Shown piece by piece: positions 10,817 to 19,130 of a stretch of 49,227 nucleotides of DNA. The stretch is from Kofleriaceae bacterium (GTDB taxonomy: Bacteria; Myxococcota_A; Polyangia; Haliangiales; Haliangiaceae): NCBI GenBank assembly GCA_013368795.1, contig JABFXX010000103.1, positions 1-49,227 of the forward strand. Direction: 5' to 3'. A model generated the notes under the pieces. That model was not told the DNA's origin, did not search any database, and was given only the letters and a program-made list of their open reading frames with translations. Positions within the stretch are counted from its first letter, which is position 1; each line of letters starts with the position of its first letter. The position numbers and the translations under genes were made by a program.

Positions 10817-10951
10817 GAAATTTGACCGACCACGACTCTAGGTGCGCCTACATATCCGCGGTCAATGTAGGTAAGGGAGCAAACGTACTTCTGTAAGTGC
10901 GTGCCAGTCGATCGGTTGCAGTTCAAACAACCGAAATGTATACGGCCGGCC

Positions 10952-11425
10952 ATGAATGCTCGAACGCGGTGGCTCACGGTGGGCCTTGCACTGATCGCGG
11001 CCTGCGCGTTCGCACTCGCGGTGCAAACCGCGTGGTGGTCCGTCGCCGAGGTGACGATCGGTCCCTTCGGCTCCCGTCATTGTTTCGGCGGTGAGTGCCG
11101 CGAGACCGGCCTCGCGTGGCTCAGCGGCACCGATCTATGGATGCGCAGCGGCGTCGCGACGCGCGCGGCCGGCTACATCTCGATGTTCGTGCTGGTCGTG
11201 CTCGCCGGGTCGATCGCGGCCAAGCGCGTGCCGGCGCTGATCGCGCGCGCGTCGCTCGTCTCGATCCTCACCGCGATCGTCTCCGGCGTGTACTTCCTCG
11301 CCGCGTTCCCGGGCGTCGCCGAGGCGTCGGTCGGCGCCGGCATGTTCCTGTTCGGCGGCGCGATCATCGCCGGCGTCGCGGGTGCGATCGTCGTGCTCCG
11401 CGCGTCAGCCCGCGCCACCGCGTAG
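10952..11425 (+). CDS. Four-helix integral membrane protein, unknown function
   Basis: Membrane protein of 157 aa. Hydrophobic segments at about 8-28, 68-90, 98-120 and 128-150 suggest four transmembrane helices. Between helices 1 and 2 an extracytoplasmic loop holds two Cys (HCFGGEC) that could form a disulfide. I do not recognise a family. The ATG at 10952 places helix 1 properly; an upstream GTG at 10901 would add 17 polar residues with no better ribosome site. Its 3' end overlaps the 3' end of the convergent PrsW-like gene by 21 bp. It might be an envelope sensor or scaffold, but nothing in the sequence decides that. Confidence 0.65.
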   Translation: MNARTRWLTVGLALIAACAFALAVQTAWWSVAEVTIGPFGSRHCFGGECRETGLAWLSGTDLWMRSGVATRAAGYISMFVLVVLAGSIAAKRVPALIARASLVSILTAIVSGVYFLAAFPGVAEASVGAGMFLFGGAIIAGVAGAIVVLRASARATA

Positions 11426-12211
11426 TCGCGCGGCTGCCGCGGCGCCAAGCGCGGCGTCGGCATCGTCGAGCCTCAGCGCCATCCTTGCCTGCGAGCGCAG
11501 CACGAAGAACGCGAGCAGCGTGAGGCCGATCAGCGCGGGCATCATCAGGAGCGCGATGTCGCTGCGGCCCTCGAAGTTGAGCGGCTGCTGGAGGAACGCG
11601 CAGAGATCGTAGGCGCCGTGGAACGCCACCGCGAGCAGGTAACCACCGACGAGGCCGAGGCCGCGACCGTCGAAGCGGCGCCGTGCCGCCATCGCGCCGA
11701 TCATGCCGGTCCACATCGCGTGGCCGGGCACCGCGAGCACCGCGCGCAGGATCCACGTCTGCAGCTGGCCGCCGAGCGTCGCCTCCTGCAGGAGATACAG
11801 CACGTTCTCGACGAGCGCGAACCCGAGGCCCGCGCGGCTCGCGTAGACGATGCCGTCCATGCGCTCGTCGAACTCGGGGCGCCGCCAGACGACCCAGTAG
11901 ACGACCATGATCTTGCACGCCTCCTCGATCGCCGCGGCGACCACGAATGCGTGAAAGCTCGCGCCCTGGTACGTCATGCGCGGCTGGACGGACTCGCCGA
12001 GCGTTCGCATCGCGAGCATCTCGAGCCCGATCGCGGGGATCACCGAGAGCATGCCGACGAACGCGACGAGGCGCCGCGTGCGCGCAGGCTCGGGACGCTT
12101 CCGATCGAGCCGATCGACGAGCCACATCGCGATCAGCGCCGGAATTGCGCCAGATAACGCGATTTGCCACTGCACGTTCGCCAGTATCTGCCAGGTGTGA
12201 CCGAGGCGCAC
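11405..12211 (-). CDS. PrsW-family intramembrane metalloprotease
   Basis: Polytopic membrane protein of 268 aa with the PrsW/Rce1-like (CPBP-related) motifs in order: EEACK (Glu96-Glu97...Lys100), ENVLY (Glu135), PGHAMWTG (His164) and HGAYD (His198, Asp202). These sit inside predicted membrane helices and are the proposed metal and catalytic positions. In Bacillus subtilis, PrsW makes the first cut in the anti-sigma factor RsiW; here no sigma/anti-sigma pair lies nearby, so the substrate is unknown. About eight hydrophobic segments are visible, with a polar Arg/Lys loop at 36-46. The gene reads convergently into 10952-11425 with a 21-bp overlap of their ends, and is divergent from 12267 with a 55-bp gap. 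Confidence 0.85.
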   Translation of the reverse strand: MRLGHTWQILANVQWQIALSGAIPALIAMWLVDRLDRKRPEPARTRRLVAFVGMLSVIPAIGLEMLAMRTLGESVQPRMTYQGASFHAFVVAAAIEEACKIMVVYWVVWRRPEFDERMDGIVYASRAGLGFALVENVLYLLQEATLGGQLQTWILRAVLAVPGHAMWTGMIGAMAARRRFDGRGLGLVGGYLLAVAFHGAYDLCAFLQQPLNFEGRSDIALLMMPALIGLTLLAFFVLRSQARMALRLDDADAALGAAAAARLRGGAG

Positions 12212-12266
12212 TGTAGCGAGGCTGAATTCCGGGCGGGGCGGGCGCGTCTAGTTCACACTACCTGCC

Positions 12267-13151
12267 ATGCGTGCGCTCGCCGCTATCGCGTTCCTCGCGT
12301 TCGTCCTGTCGTCGGCTCCTCGTGCAGAGGCCGGGCGCGGCACGAACCTGCTCAAGTACCTGCCCGACGACACGTCGATCGTGATGATCGCGGACGTCGC
12401 CAAGGCGCGGCGCTCGCCGATCTTCAAGAAGGCGTTCGACCTCGCGCGCGCGAAGCACGACGTGCTCGACTCGCTCGCGCAGAACGTCGAGGTCGACAAG
12501 GCGGTCGACACGATGGTCGTCGGCGGCGGTGCGGATCACCAGCACTTCGTCGCGATCTTCGAGGGCAAGGTCGACAAGCTGCTCGCCGAGGCGAAGAAGC
12601 AGAGCACGAAGTCGGAGACGCACGGCAAGGTGACGTACTTCGTCCTTCCCGACGGCGAGGTCGCGGTCGTCGACAAGCGCCTCGTCATCACGTCGGCCGG
12701 TGACATGACCGCCACCCTCGATCGCGCGGCCGACAAGAAGGCAAAAGGTCCGGCCGCCGTACGCGCGCTGGTCGCGAAGGCGACCTCGACGTCGAACGTG
12801 TTCGGTGGTGCGGTGCTCGACGCGTCGGCGCGCAAGGACCTCTCGCACGACCTCGGCGCCGAGCCGCAGTCGGCGGTGTTCTCGATGGGCCTCGCGCAGA
12901 CCCTGACGCTCGATGCCAAGCTGCTGTTTGCCGACGAGGCGGACGCCGAGAAGGCGACGCGGTCGCTGAACGACAAGATCGGCGCGAAGGGGCAGACCGG
13001 TACGATCCGCGACCAGGTCAGCGGCATGGTCGGCCAGGCGTTCGCGGACTCGATCACGATCGACCAGGACCACGCGGTCACGCGGCTCGCCGCGACGATG
13101 ACCGCCGAGGAGGTCGACAAGCTCCTCACGTTCGCGAAGATGCTCCTGTAG
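12267..13151 (+). CDS. Secreted protein of unknown function
   Basis: Protein of 294 aa with a clear Sec signal peptide (MRALAAIAFLAFVLSSAPRA, cleavage after AEA near residue 22). The mature part is rich in Lys, Asp and Ala and begins with NLLKYLPDDTSIVMIADVAK, a pattern seen in secreted myxobacterial proteins that repeat an alpha/beta unit with a low-similarity core. There are no Cys residues and no catalytic motif that I recognise. Codon use matches the neighbours. The divergent PrsW-like gene starts 55 bp away. The Ser/Thr kinase gene follows 93 bp downstream behind what looks like its own promoter, so this is probably a monocistronic unit. Confidence 0.7.
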   Translation: MRALAAIAFLAFVLSSAPRAEAGRGTNLLKYLPDDTSIVMIADVAKARRSPIFKKAFDLARAKHDVLDSLAQNVEVDKAVDTMVVGGGADHQHFVAIFEGKVDKLLAEAKKQSTKSETHGKVTYFVLPDGEVAVVDKRLVITSAGDMTATLDRAADKKAKGPAAVRALVAKATSTSNVFGGAVLDASARKDLSHDLGAEPQSAVFSMGLAQTLTLDAKLLFADEADAEKATRSLNDKIGAKGQTGTIRDQVSGMVGQAFADSITIDQDHAVTRLAATMTAEEVDKLLTFAKMLL

Positions 13152-13209
13152 GTGGAAACCTGATCGATGTAAGTCCGTTCCCCGACGGAGATCGGTAGCG
13201 GCGCGTCGC

Positions 13210-13238
13210 TTGACACGCTGAGCCAGGCAGCCGATCCT
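13210..13238 (+). promoter_or_regulatory. Possible housekeeping-sigma promoter of the Ser/Thr kinase gene
   Basis: TTGACA at 13210-13215 is a perfect -35 consensus, followed after 17 bp by GATCCT at 13233-13238 (three of six -10 positions). With the usual 6-7 bp to the start site, transcription would begin at about 13245, which is the first base of the GTG start codon, so the message could be leaderless. The -10 match is weak, so this is a suggestion. Confidence 0.35.
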
Positions 13239-13244
13239 TGTAAC

Positions 13245-14735
13245 GTGGCGCCGGAGCCCACTCCAGGCATACCTCAGAAGGTAGGCCGCTACGAGGTGCT
13301 GACCCATCTGGCGACTGGCGGCATGGCGCAGATCTATCTCGCGCGCCAGACCGGGCTCGGCGCGTTCGAGCGTCACGTCGTCTTGAAGACGATCCTGCGC
13401 GAGCGCGCGACCGATCAGCGCTTCGTCACGATGTTCCTCGACGAAGCGAAGCTCGCCGCGACGCTCAACCACCAGAACATCGCCCAGGTCTACGAGGTCG
13501 ATCAGGCGGACGGCGCGTACTTCATGGCGATGGAGTACGTCCACGGCGAGAACGCGCGCGCGATCCTCGAGACGACGCTGCGCCGAGGCTGGACGATTCC
13601 GCTCGAGCTCGCGGTGATGATCGTCAGCGGCGCCGCCGCCGGCCTGCATCACGCGCACGAGCGCCGCGGCAAGAACGGCCAGCCGCTCAACATCGTCCAT
13701 CGCGACGTGTCGCCGGCGAACGTCATGGTCGGCTACGACGGCAGCGTGAAGGTGCTCGACTTCGGCATCGCGAAGGCCGAGGAGCGCGCGACGAAGACCG
13801 TGGGCGGCACGATCAAGGGCAAGTACGGCTACATGTCGCCCGAGCAGTGCAAGGGCAAGCCGATCGATCGCCGCAGCGACATCTTCGCACTCGGCATCTG
13901 CCTCTACGAGATGACGACGCTGCGCCGCGCGTTCAAGGGCAACGACGACTTCGAGACGATGAAGCGCATCGTCGCGGGCGACGTGATCCTGCCGTCGGTC
14001 GCGGTGCCGGGCTATCCGCGCGAGCTCGAGGCGATCGTGCTGACCGCGATGGCGAACGATCCGAACGCGCGCTTCCAGACCGGTCAGGAGATGATCGAGG
14101 CGCTCGACGCGTTCGCGGTGCGCGCGAAGCTCACCGGCTCGAACACGGCGATGGGCCGCTTCATGGTCCAGCTGTTCGGCAGCAAGAAGGAGCCGTGGGT
14201 CGAGGCGCCGCCGGCCGGCGATCGCACGCAGGTGACCGAGCCGAGCGGCGAGGTCGACGGCGATAACGACGAGAAGACGCTGCTCATCGAGGAGCGTCAG
14301 CGGCCATCGCAGCGCATGCCGACGGCGACCGCGCCGGGCGTCGGCGACATCCAGCCTGCCTCGCAGCGCGCGCAGACGGTCCCCGAGTGGGCGCAGCACC
14401 CGCCGCAGCACCCGAGCTCGACGCTGTCCGGAACGGGAGCAATGTCTGCGATCCGTCAGCCGTACGCGCCCGCGCCGATGACTCCCGCCGGGACCGTGCC
14501 GCGCCTCGAGACGGAGCCGGGCTCGCGGCCGCTCGTCGACGACAAGATGGGCTGGCAGACCGGCGTTGGTCCGCTGCAGCATCACGTGCCGCAGATGCCG
14601 CCCGGCCACGGCGCGCGCGTCGAGTCGCAGGTGACCGGCGCGGGGGTGTCGAAGAGTCGCGGCTGGATCATCCTGATCGTGCTGATGCTCGCTGCGCTCG
14701 GCGCCGGCATCGCGATCGCGATGCAGAGTGGCTAA
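13245..14735 (+). CDS. Membrane-anchored Ser/Thr protein kinase (Hanks type)
   Basis: Protein kinase of 496 aa. The kinase domain spans about 15-285, with a glycine loop (LATGGMAQIY, 22-31), invariant Lys48 in VVLKTI, Glu67 of helix C, catalytic loop HRDVSPANV (Asp154), DFG (172-174) and APE-like MSPE (197-200). All catalytic residues are present. Replacement of the usual Lys two residues after the Asp by Ser is common in myxobacterial kinases. A Pro/Gln/Thr-rich linker (about 310-465) leads to one transmembrane helix (about 473-493) and only a few residues outside, so there is no extracellular sensor domain. The GTG start is chosen because it gives a complete N-lobe. It probably phosphorylates cytoplasmic partners at the membrane; targets are unknown. 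Confidence 0.92.
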   Translation: MAPEPTPGIPQKVGRYEVLTHLATGGMAQIYLARQTGLGAFERHVVLKTILRERATDQRFVTMFLDEAKLAATLNHQNIAQVYEVDQADGAYFMAMEYVHGENARAILETTLRRGWTIPLELAVMIVSGAAAGLHHAHERRGKNGQPLNIVHRDVSPANVMVGYDGSVKVLDFGIAKAEERATKTVGGTIKGKYGYMSPEQCKGKPIDRRSDIFALGICLYEMTTLRRAFKGNDDFETMKRIVAGDVILPSVAVPGYPRELEAIVLTAMANDPNARFQTGQEMIEALDAFAVRAKLTGSNTAMGRFMVQLFGSKKEPWVEAPPAGDRTQVTEPSGEVDGDNDEKTLLIEERQRPSQRMPTATAPGVGDIQPASQRAQTVPEWAQHPPQHPSSTLSGTGAMSAIRQPYAPAPMTPAGTVPRLETEPGSRPLVDDKMGWQTGVGPLQHHVPQMPPGHGARVESQVTGAGVSKSRGWIILIVLMLAALGAGIAIAMQSG

Positions 14736-14814
14736 TCCGTCTGAGTAGAATCCAGTACGCGCTCCCGCGGAGCGTGCGACCGTTCTGCCTTGGGAGTGCC
14801 CGCGATCCCGTGGC

Positions 14815-16347
14815 ATGGTCGCGGCCATGGCGACCGCGACCCAGAGCTCCGAACAGCTGCACAGCTACAACCCGGCGACCGGCGAATCGATCGGCAGCGT
14901 GCCGATCTTCTCGGCCGCAGACGTCGACGCTGCCGTCGCGCGCGCGCGCGTCGCCGCGCAGACGTGGTCGACCCGGTCGTTCCGCGCACGCGAAGAAGAG
15001 CTGACCGCGTTCCGCAAGGCGCTCGCGGCGTCGGCCGACGAGATCGCGGAGCTGCTCCACCGCGAGAACGGCAAGCCGCTGCTCGAGGGCTACGTCGAGG
15101 TGATGATGGCGCTCAGCCACATCAAGCACGCCGCCGAGCGCGCCGAGAAGGCGCTCGCGCCGCACAAGGTCTCGTCGGGCGTGCTCGCCAACTTCCGCGC
15201 GACGATCAGCTATCACCCGCTCGGTGTCATCGGCGTGATCGGCCCGTGGAACTACCCGCTGTTCACGCCGATGGGCTCGATCGCCTACGCGCTCGCCGCC
15301 GGCAACGCCGTCGTGTGGAAGCCGAGCGAGCTGACGCCGCTCGTCGCGCTCGCGATCGAGAAGATCGCCAAGAAAGTGTTCGCGCTGCCCGACCTCCTCC
15401 AGGTCGTCACCGGTGCAGGCGCGACCGGCGCCGCGCTCGCGAAGTCAGCGGTCGACAAGATCGCGTTCACCGGCTCGGCCGCGACGGGCAAGCGCGTGAT
15501 GGCCGCCGCCGCCGAGCGCCTGACGCCCGTGCTCCTCGAGCTCGGCGGCAAGGACGCGATGATCATCGACGATGATGCTGACCTCGAGAAGGCCGCGGAG
15601 GCCGCGGTCTACGGCGGCCTCACGAACGCCGGCCAGGCGTGCATCTCGGTCGAGCGCGTCTACGTGAAGGACACCGTCCACGACAAGTTCGTCGACGAGG
15701 TCATCAAGCAGGTGCGCGATCTCAAGGTCGGCGGCGACGACGGTCACCTCGGCGCGATGACGAGCCCGCAGCAGGTCTCGATCGTCAAGGATCACCTCGA
15801 CGACGCGATCGCGAAGGGCGCGAAGGTCCACACCGGCGGCCCCGATGCCATCTCCGGCAGCTACATCCAGCCGACCGTCCTCACCAACGTCGATCACCGC
15901 ATGAAGGTGATGACCGAGGAGACGTTCGGCCCGGTGATCCCGATCGCGAAGGTCGCGTCCGTCGACGAGGCCGTGAAGCTCGCGAACGACAGCAAGTACG
16001 GTCTCGGCTCGTCGGTGTTCGCCGGCAAGTCGGCGCGCGCGATCGCCGATCGCATCCGCGCCGGCATGACGTCGGTCAACTCGGTGATGGCGTTCGCCGG
16101 CATCCCGACGCTGCCGTTCGGTGGCATCGGCGACTCGGGCTTCGGCCGCATTCACGGCGACGAGGGCATCCGCGAGTTCACCCGCGTCAAATCGACCGCG
16201 GAGAACGTCATGTCGATTCCGCTCAACATGATGTCGTTCCGCCAGCCGAAGGATGCGACGAAACGCCTCAAGGGCATGATCAAGCAGCTCTACGGCGAGG
16301 GTGTGGTTGCCAAGGCGGGTGATTTCATGCGCAAGCTTCGCGGATGA
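14815..16347 (+). CDS. NAD(P)-dependent aldehyde dehydrogenase
   Basis: Aldehyde dehydrogenase of 510 aa. Catalytic residues all visible: Asn146 in PWNYPL, Lys169 in WKPSE (cofactor), Glu242 in LELGGKD and the nucleophile Cys276 in NAGQACIS. The FTGSAATGK Rossmann segment is at 218-226. The C-terminus after residue 470 is longer than in many ALDHs, basic and amphipathic (FRQPKDATKRLKGMIKQLYG), and might bind membranes, as in some fatty-aldehyde dehydrogenases. That would suit long-chain aldehydes from lipid turnover, but this is inference. An internal ATG at 14827 could also be the start. Its stop overlaps the ATG of the next gene (ATGA at 16344), so the two are coupled. Confidence 0.93.
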   Translation: MVAAMATATQSSEQLHSYNPATGESIGSVPIFSAADVDAAVARARVAAQTWSTRSFRAREEELTAFRKALAASADEIAELLHRENGKPLLEGYVEVMMALSHIKHAAERAEKALAPHKVSSGVLANFRATISYHPLGVIGVIGPWNYPLFTPMGSIAYALAAGNAVVWKPSELTPLVALAIEKIAKKVFALPDLLQVVTGAGATGAALAKSAVDKIAFTGSAATGKRVMAAAAERLTPVLLELGGKDAMIIDDDADLEKAAEAAVYGGLTNAGQACISVERVYVKDTVHDKFVDEVIKQVRDLKVGGDDGHLGAMTSPQQVSIVKDHLDDAIAKGAKVHTGGPDAISGSYIQPTVLTNVDHRMKVMTEETFGPVIPIAKVASVDEAVKLANDSKYGLGSSVFAGKSARAIADRIRAGMTSVNSVMAFAGIPTLPFGGIGDSGFGRIHGDEGIREFTRVKSTAENVMSIPLNMMSFRQPKDATKRLKGMIKQLYGEGVVAKAGDFMRKLRG

Positions 16348-17147
16348 GAGCCCTCGCACTCGTCGCTGCGTGCATCGCTGTTTCTGCGTGCGCGCCGAGG
16401 AAGCAAGACTCTGGGGTGACCGTGAAGTGCGAGCGCCGCTTGCCCGCGCTCGTCCCCCAGCTCCACGCCGGCACGTTCGTGTGGTTCGGCGAGATGCACG
16501 GCACCGAGGAGTCGCCGCGCTTCGTCGGTGACGCGGTCTGCGAGGCCGCGCGTGTCGCCAGGGTCCAGCTCGGTCTCGAGATCTGGCGCTCGGAGCAGGC
16601 GTCGATCGATGACTACCTCCGCACCGGCGACCGCAAGAAGCTGCTCGCCGGTCCGTTCTGGGCGACCAACGACGGCCGCAGCAGCACCGGCATGGTCGAG
16701 CTCCTCGATCGCGTGCGCGCGCTGCGCAAGAAGGGCGCAAAGATCGAGGTCGTCGCGTACGACGTGCCCGAGGCGAAGGACCGCGACTTCGAGATGGCGA
16801 AGGCCGTGATCCAGGCGCGCGACGCGCTCGCGATCTATGTCGGCCTCTCGGGCAACATCCACTCGCGCCGCACGAAGGGCACGCCGTGGAACCCGGACCT
16901 CGTGCCGATGGTCGCGCACATCGCCGAGGCGGGCCCTCGCGTCGTCACGTACGACGTGTCGGCGAGCGGCGGCGAGATGTGGGCGTGCATGGCGACGCCC
17001 GATCACGAGCCGGAGTGCGGCGTGCATCCCAATAGCGACACCGCGAAGGGCGCGAGGCCGTGGACGCTCGGCCCGGCGAAGGACGCGTCGCATGACGGCG
17101 TCTACTACGTCGGCGTCACCAAGGCTGCGCCACCGGCGAAGCAGTAA
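16344..17147 (+). CDS. ChaN/TraB-like EH-motif lipoprotein
   Basis: Predicted lipoprotein of 267 aa with lipobox VSAC (Cys16). The mature protein begins after a short linker with VWFGEMHGTEESPRF (Glu50, His52), the glutamate-histidine motif of the ChaN / erythromycin-esterase-like / TraB fold, followed by helices containing GLEIW and later GNIHSRR, which supplies a further conserved His. Members of this fold include haem-binding ChaN lipoproteins and hydrolases, so two roles are possible. The length matches ChaN-type proteins. It overlaps the aldehyde dehydrogenase gene by 4 nt, a coupling that links an envelope protein to a cytoplasmic oxidation enzyme for no obvious reason. The specific reaction is unknown. 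Confidence 0.7.
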   Translation: MRALALVAACIAVSACAPRKQDSGVTVKCERRLPALVPQLHAGTFVWFGEMHGTEESPRFVGDAVCEAARVARVQLGLEIWRSEQASIDDYLRTGDRKKLLAGPFWATNDGRSSTGMVELLDRVRALRKKGAKIEVVAYDVPEAKDRDFEMAKAVIQARDALAIYVGLSGNIHSRRTKGTPWNPDLVPMVAHIAEAGPRVVTYDVSASGGEMWACMATPDHEPECGVHPNSDTAKGARPWTLGPAKDASHDGVYYVGVTKAAPPAKQ

Positions 17148-17193
17148 AGCGTACTCGTAGTCGTCGTCGTGGACCTTGACGGCGACGATTACG

Positions 17194-18048
17194 TTACCGA
17201 CACGCGGTGTCGCCGGCCGGGCACTTGAAGCGCACGTGCAGGTGGTCGGCGTGGTTCGGCTCGTGGCGGACCATGCCGTCGTTCGTGCCGCGGCCGTGCG
17301 TGTACTGGAACAGCTTGTCGAGGTGATCCTCGTCGATGTCGTTCGCGCGCGCCCACTCGACGATCAACCCCTGCAGCTTGTAGTCGAGGAACATCATCTG
17401 CACGCGGCCGGTCTTCGCGGCCTCGTCGATCAGCGCGTACGTCGCCTCGCAGTCGAGGGTGTCCTCGTTCGCGACGACGAAGCTCTCGGGATAGCCCGCG
17501 GGCTTCTTGTAGTAGATGAGGCCGATGTCGATGTCGCGACCCGACTGGTGCGAGCTGTGGTCGGTGATGCGGCCGCCGCGCTCGGCCGAGATGTCGCCGA
17601 CCGCGAGCACGTGCATGTCGGGGAAGTGTTCGCGGACCCGGCCGATGATGTGATAGACGGCTTCGACGGTCGACTTGGTGCCGAACGAGCGCCACGGCCG
17701 GCGGATGAAGTAGCCCTCGCCGTCGGGGAGCTGCGTCGCGTCGCGCAGGCGGCCGGCCCACGGTGCGCCGAGGCTCTGGCCGTGCACCGGGCCGCGGAAT
17801 TCGAACTCGCGCTCGCGGGCGGCGTGCGCGATGCGCTTGCCCTTGCCGCGCTTGGATGACTTGTCGCGCTTGTCGCCGCGGCGGCGGTCGCGATCGTCGT
17901 CGCGGTCACGCGAGGCGAGCTTCGTCGACTTCTTCGACTTGGTCGACTTGGTCGCCTTGGCGGTCTTGGTCGCGGTCGGTTTCTTCGGCTTCGCATCGGC
18001 GGCAGAGGCGAATGCGAGCAGACCGAGAGCCACGACGAGGGACCGCAT
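17194..18048 (-). CDS. MepA-like penicillin-insensitive murein endopeptidase (M74)
   Basis: Secreted peptidase of 284 aa. The start at 18048 gives signal peptide MRSLVVALGLLAFASAADA. Next comes an unusual low-complexity linker (20-75) of Lys/Thr/Ser then alternating Asp/Arg. The catalytic domain (about 85-280) has the LAS-type zinc motifs SHQSGRDIDIG (His167, Asp172) and NHADHLHVRF (His266, His269, His271), as in MepA, which hydrolyses D-alanyl-meso-DAP cross-links of peptidoglycan. The charged linker could hold the enzyme near acidic polymers; that is inference. It is the last gene of an operon-like run with the HExxH peptidase (26 bp upstream) and the HIT protein. Confidence 0.85.
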   Translation of the reverse strand: MRSLVVALGLLAFASAADAKPKKPTATKTAKATKSTKSKKSTKLASRDRDDDRDRRRGDKRDKSSKRGKGKRIAHAAREREFEFRGPVHGQSLGAPWAGRLRDATQLPDGEGYFIRRPWRSFGTKSTVEAVYHIIGRVREHFPDMHVLAVGDISAERGGRITDHSSHQSGRDIDIGLIYYKKPAGYPESFVVANEDTLDCEATYALIDEAAKTGRVQMMFLDYKLQGLIVEWARANDIDEDHLDKLFQYTHGRGTNDGMVRHEPNHADHLHVRFKCPAGDTACR

Positions 18049-18074
18049 CGAGTCGAATCGTGGACACTCTTGAA

Positions 18075-19130
18075 TTAGCGATCCAGTTTTTTCGCGCGCG
18101 TGCATCGCTCTCCTAGCAGCTTGCCGATTGCCGTGAGGTCGTCCTGCAGAGGCTTGTCGAAGTCGCTGCGCTTCAGCGTCTTCGCGGCCTCGACGAGCGA
18201 GCGCAGATCGCCGCACGCGCGGTGGGCGAGGAGGAGCGGCGTGGCGCCGCCGTTGTAGACGCGCACTTCTGTAAGCGACGCGTTGTTGGGGCGCTTGCGC
18301 AGGCTCAGATCGGTGACGAGCTCGTCGATGATCTTGGCCTTCTGGGCGAGCTTCTGCTCGCGCGTCTGGTGCGAGTCGTAGACGGTCTTGAGCGACTTGT
18401 ATGCCGCGAGCAGGCGCGCGACGCGCGGCAGGTGGAGGGCCTGACCGAGTGTCCAGGCCACGTCCTCGGGCGAGCCGGGGCCGAAGCGCTGGGTGATCCA
18501 GTAGTCGGTGAGCGCGTCGGCGACGTACGAGGCGAGGCTCTCGTTGAAGAACGGCTCGTCGTTGATGAGGACGGTCGCGTGGACCGACTCGTGGAGGATG
18601 ACGTTGGCGAGCTCGGGCAGCGCGTCGTCGCCGCCGCCGAGCATCGTCGAGAGGACGGGGTCGGGGAACCAGCCGCCGGTCGAGTAGGCGGAGGCCGGGC
18701 GGACGAGCGCGTCGTAGCCCTGGGCCTCGAGCGCGAGCTTGAACCGGACCGCATCGTCCTCGTCGAACCAGCCGAGGCCGGCGAAGCAGCCGACGATCGG
18801 GAAGCACCACTTGCGAGGCGTGAACGAGACCGGGTCGGCGGCGCCCGTGAACCAGACGGCGGCGGGGCGGCCGAGCGAGCTGTAGCGCTCGTAGTTCTTG
18901 CGGATCTTGAGGCCGTAGCTGCGGCCGTAGTCCTTGATCTCGGGGATCTCGGCGAGCAGCATCGCGGTGCGCGTCGGCGTGTCGGGGTCGTTGACGACCT
19001 CGTCGATCGGCCGCGACTTGCCGAGCAACTCGAACTGGCCGTGCGCGGCCTGGGCGACGTACTCGGTGTAGAGACAACCGCTGCTTGCCAGCGAGGCGAC
19101 GGAGGCGAGGAGCGCGAGCGCCGCCTTCAC
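18075..19130 (-). CDS. Predicted aminopeptidase lipoprotein (DUF2265/Pfam Aminopep-like)
   Basis: Lipoprotein of 351 aa with lipobox SSGC (Cys19). The zinc-peptidase motif HESVH (180-184) is followed by FNESLASYVAD, whose Glu197 would be the third ligand; this HExxH...NEsla arrangement is that of the family annotated as putative aminopeptidases (PF10023, from memory). The segment around 60-100 (EIPEIKDYGRSYGLKI, RPAAVWF) matches the N-terminal part of that family as I remember it. The start is GTG at 19130, overlapping the stop of the HIT gene (GTGA). It probably acts at the periplasmic face of the outer membrane. No member has a well-defined substrate that I can cite. Confidence 0.8.
   Translation of the reverse strand: MKAALALLASVASLASSGCLYTEYVAQAAHGQFELLGKSRPIDEVVNDPDTPTRTAMLLAEIPEIKDYGRSYGLKIRKNYERYSSLGRPAAVWFTGAADPVSFTPRKWCFPIVGCFAGLGWFDEDDAVRFKLALEAQGYDALVRPASAYSTGGWFPDPVLSTMLGGGDDALPELANVILHESVHATVLINDEPFFNESLASYVADALTDYWITQRFGPGSPEDVAWTLGQALHLPRVARLLAAYKSLKTVYDSHQTREQKLAQKAKIIDELVTDLSLRKRPNNASLTEVRVYNGGATPLLLAHRACGDLRSLVEAAKTLKRSDFDKPLQDDLTAIGKLLGERCTRAKKLDR

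Noticed and set aside
10817..10951. Possible promoter with TTGACC and TAGAGT on the minus strand for the M23 gene
   Set aside because: Spacing is about 19 bp and the -10 is poor; evidence is too weak to call a promoter.
12258..14828. Very long open frame on the minus strand opposite the kinase and the secreted-protein gene
   Set aside because: It has no family motif, is rich in Arg/Ala/Asp as expected for an antisense reading of GC-rich genes, and covers two well supported genes on the plus strand.
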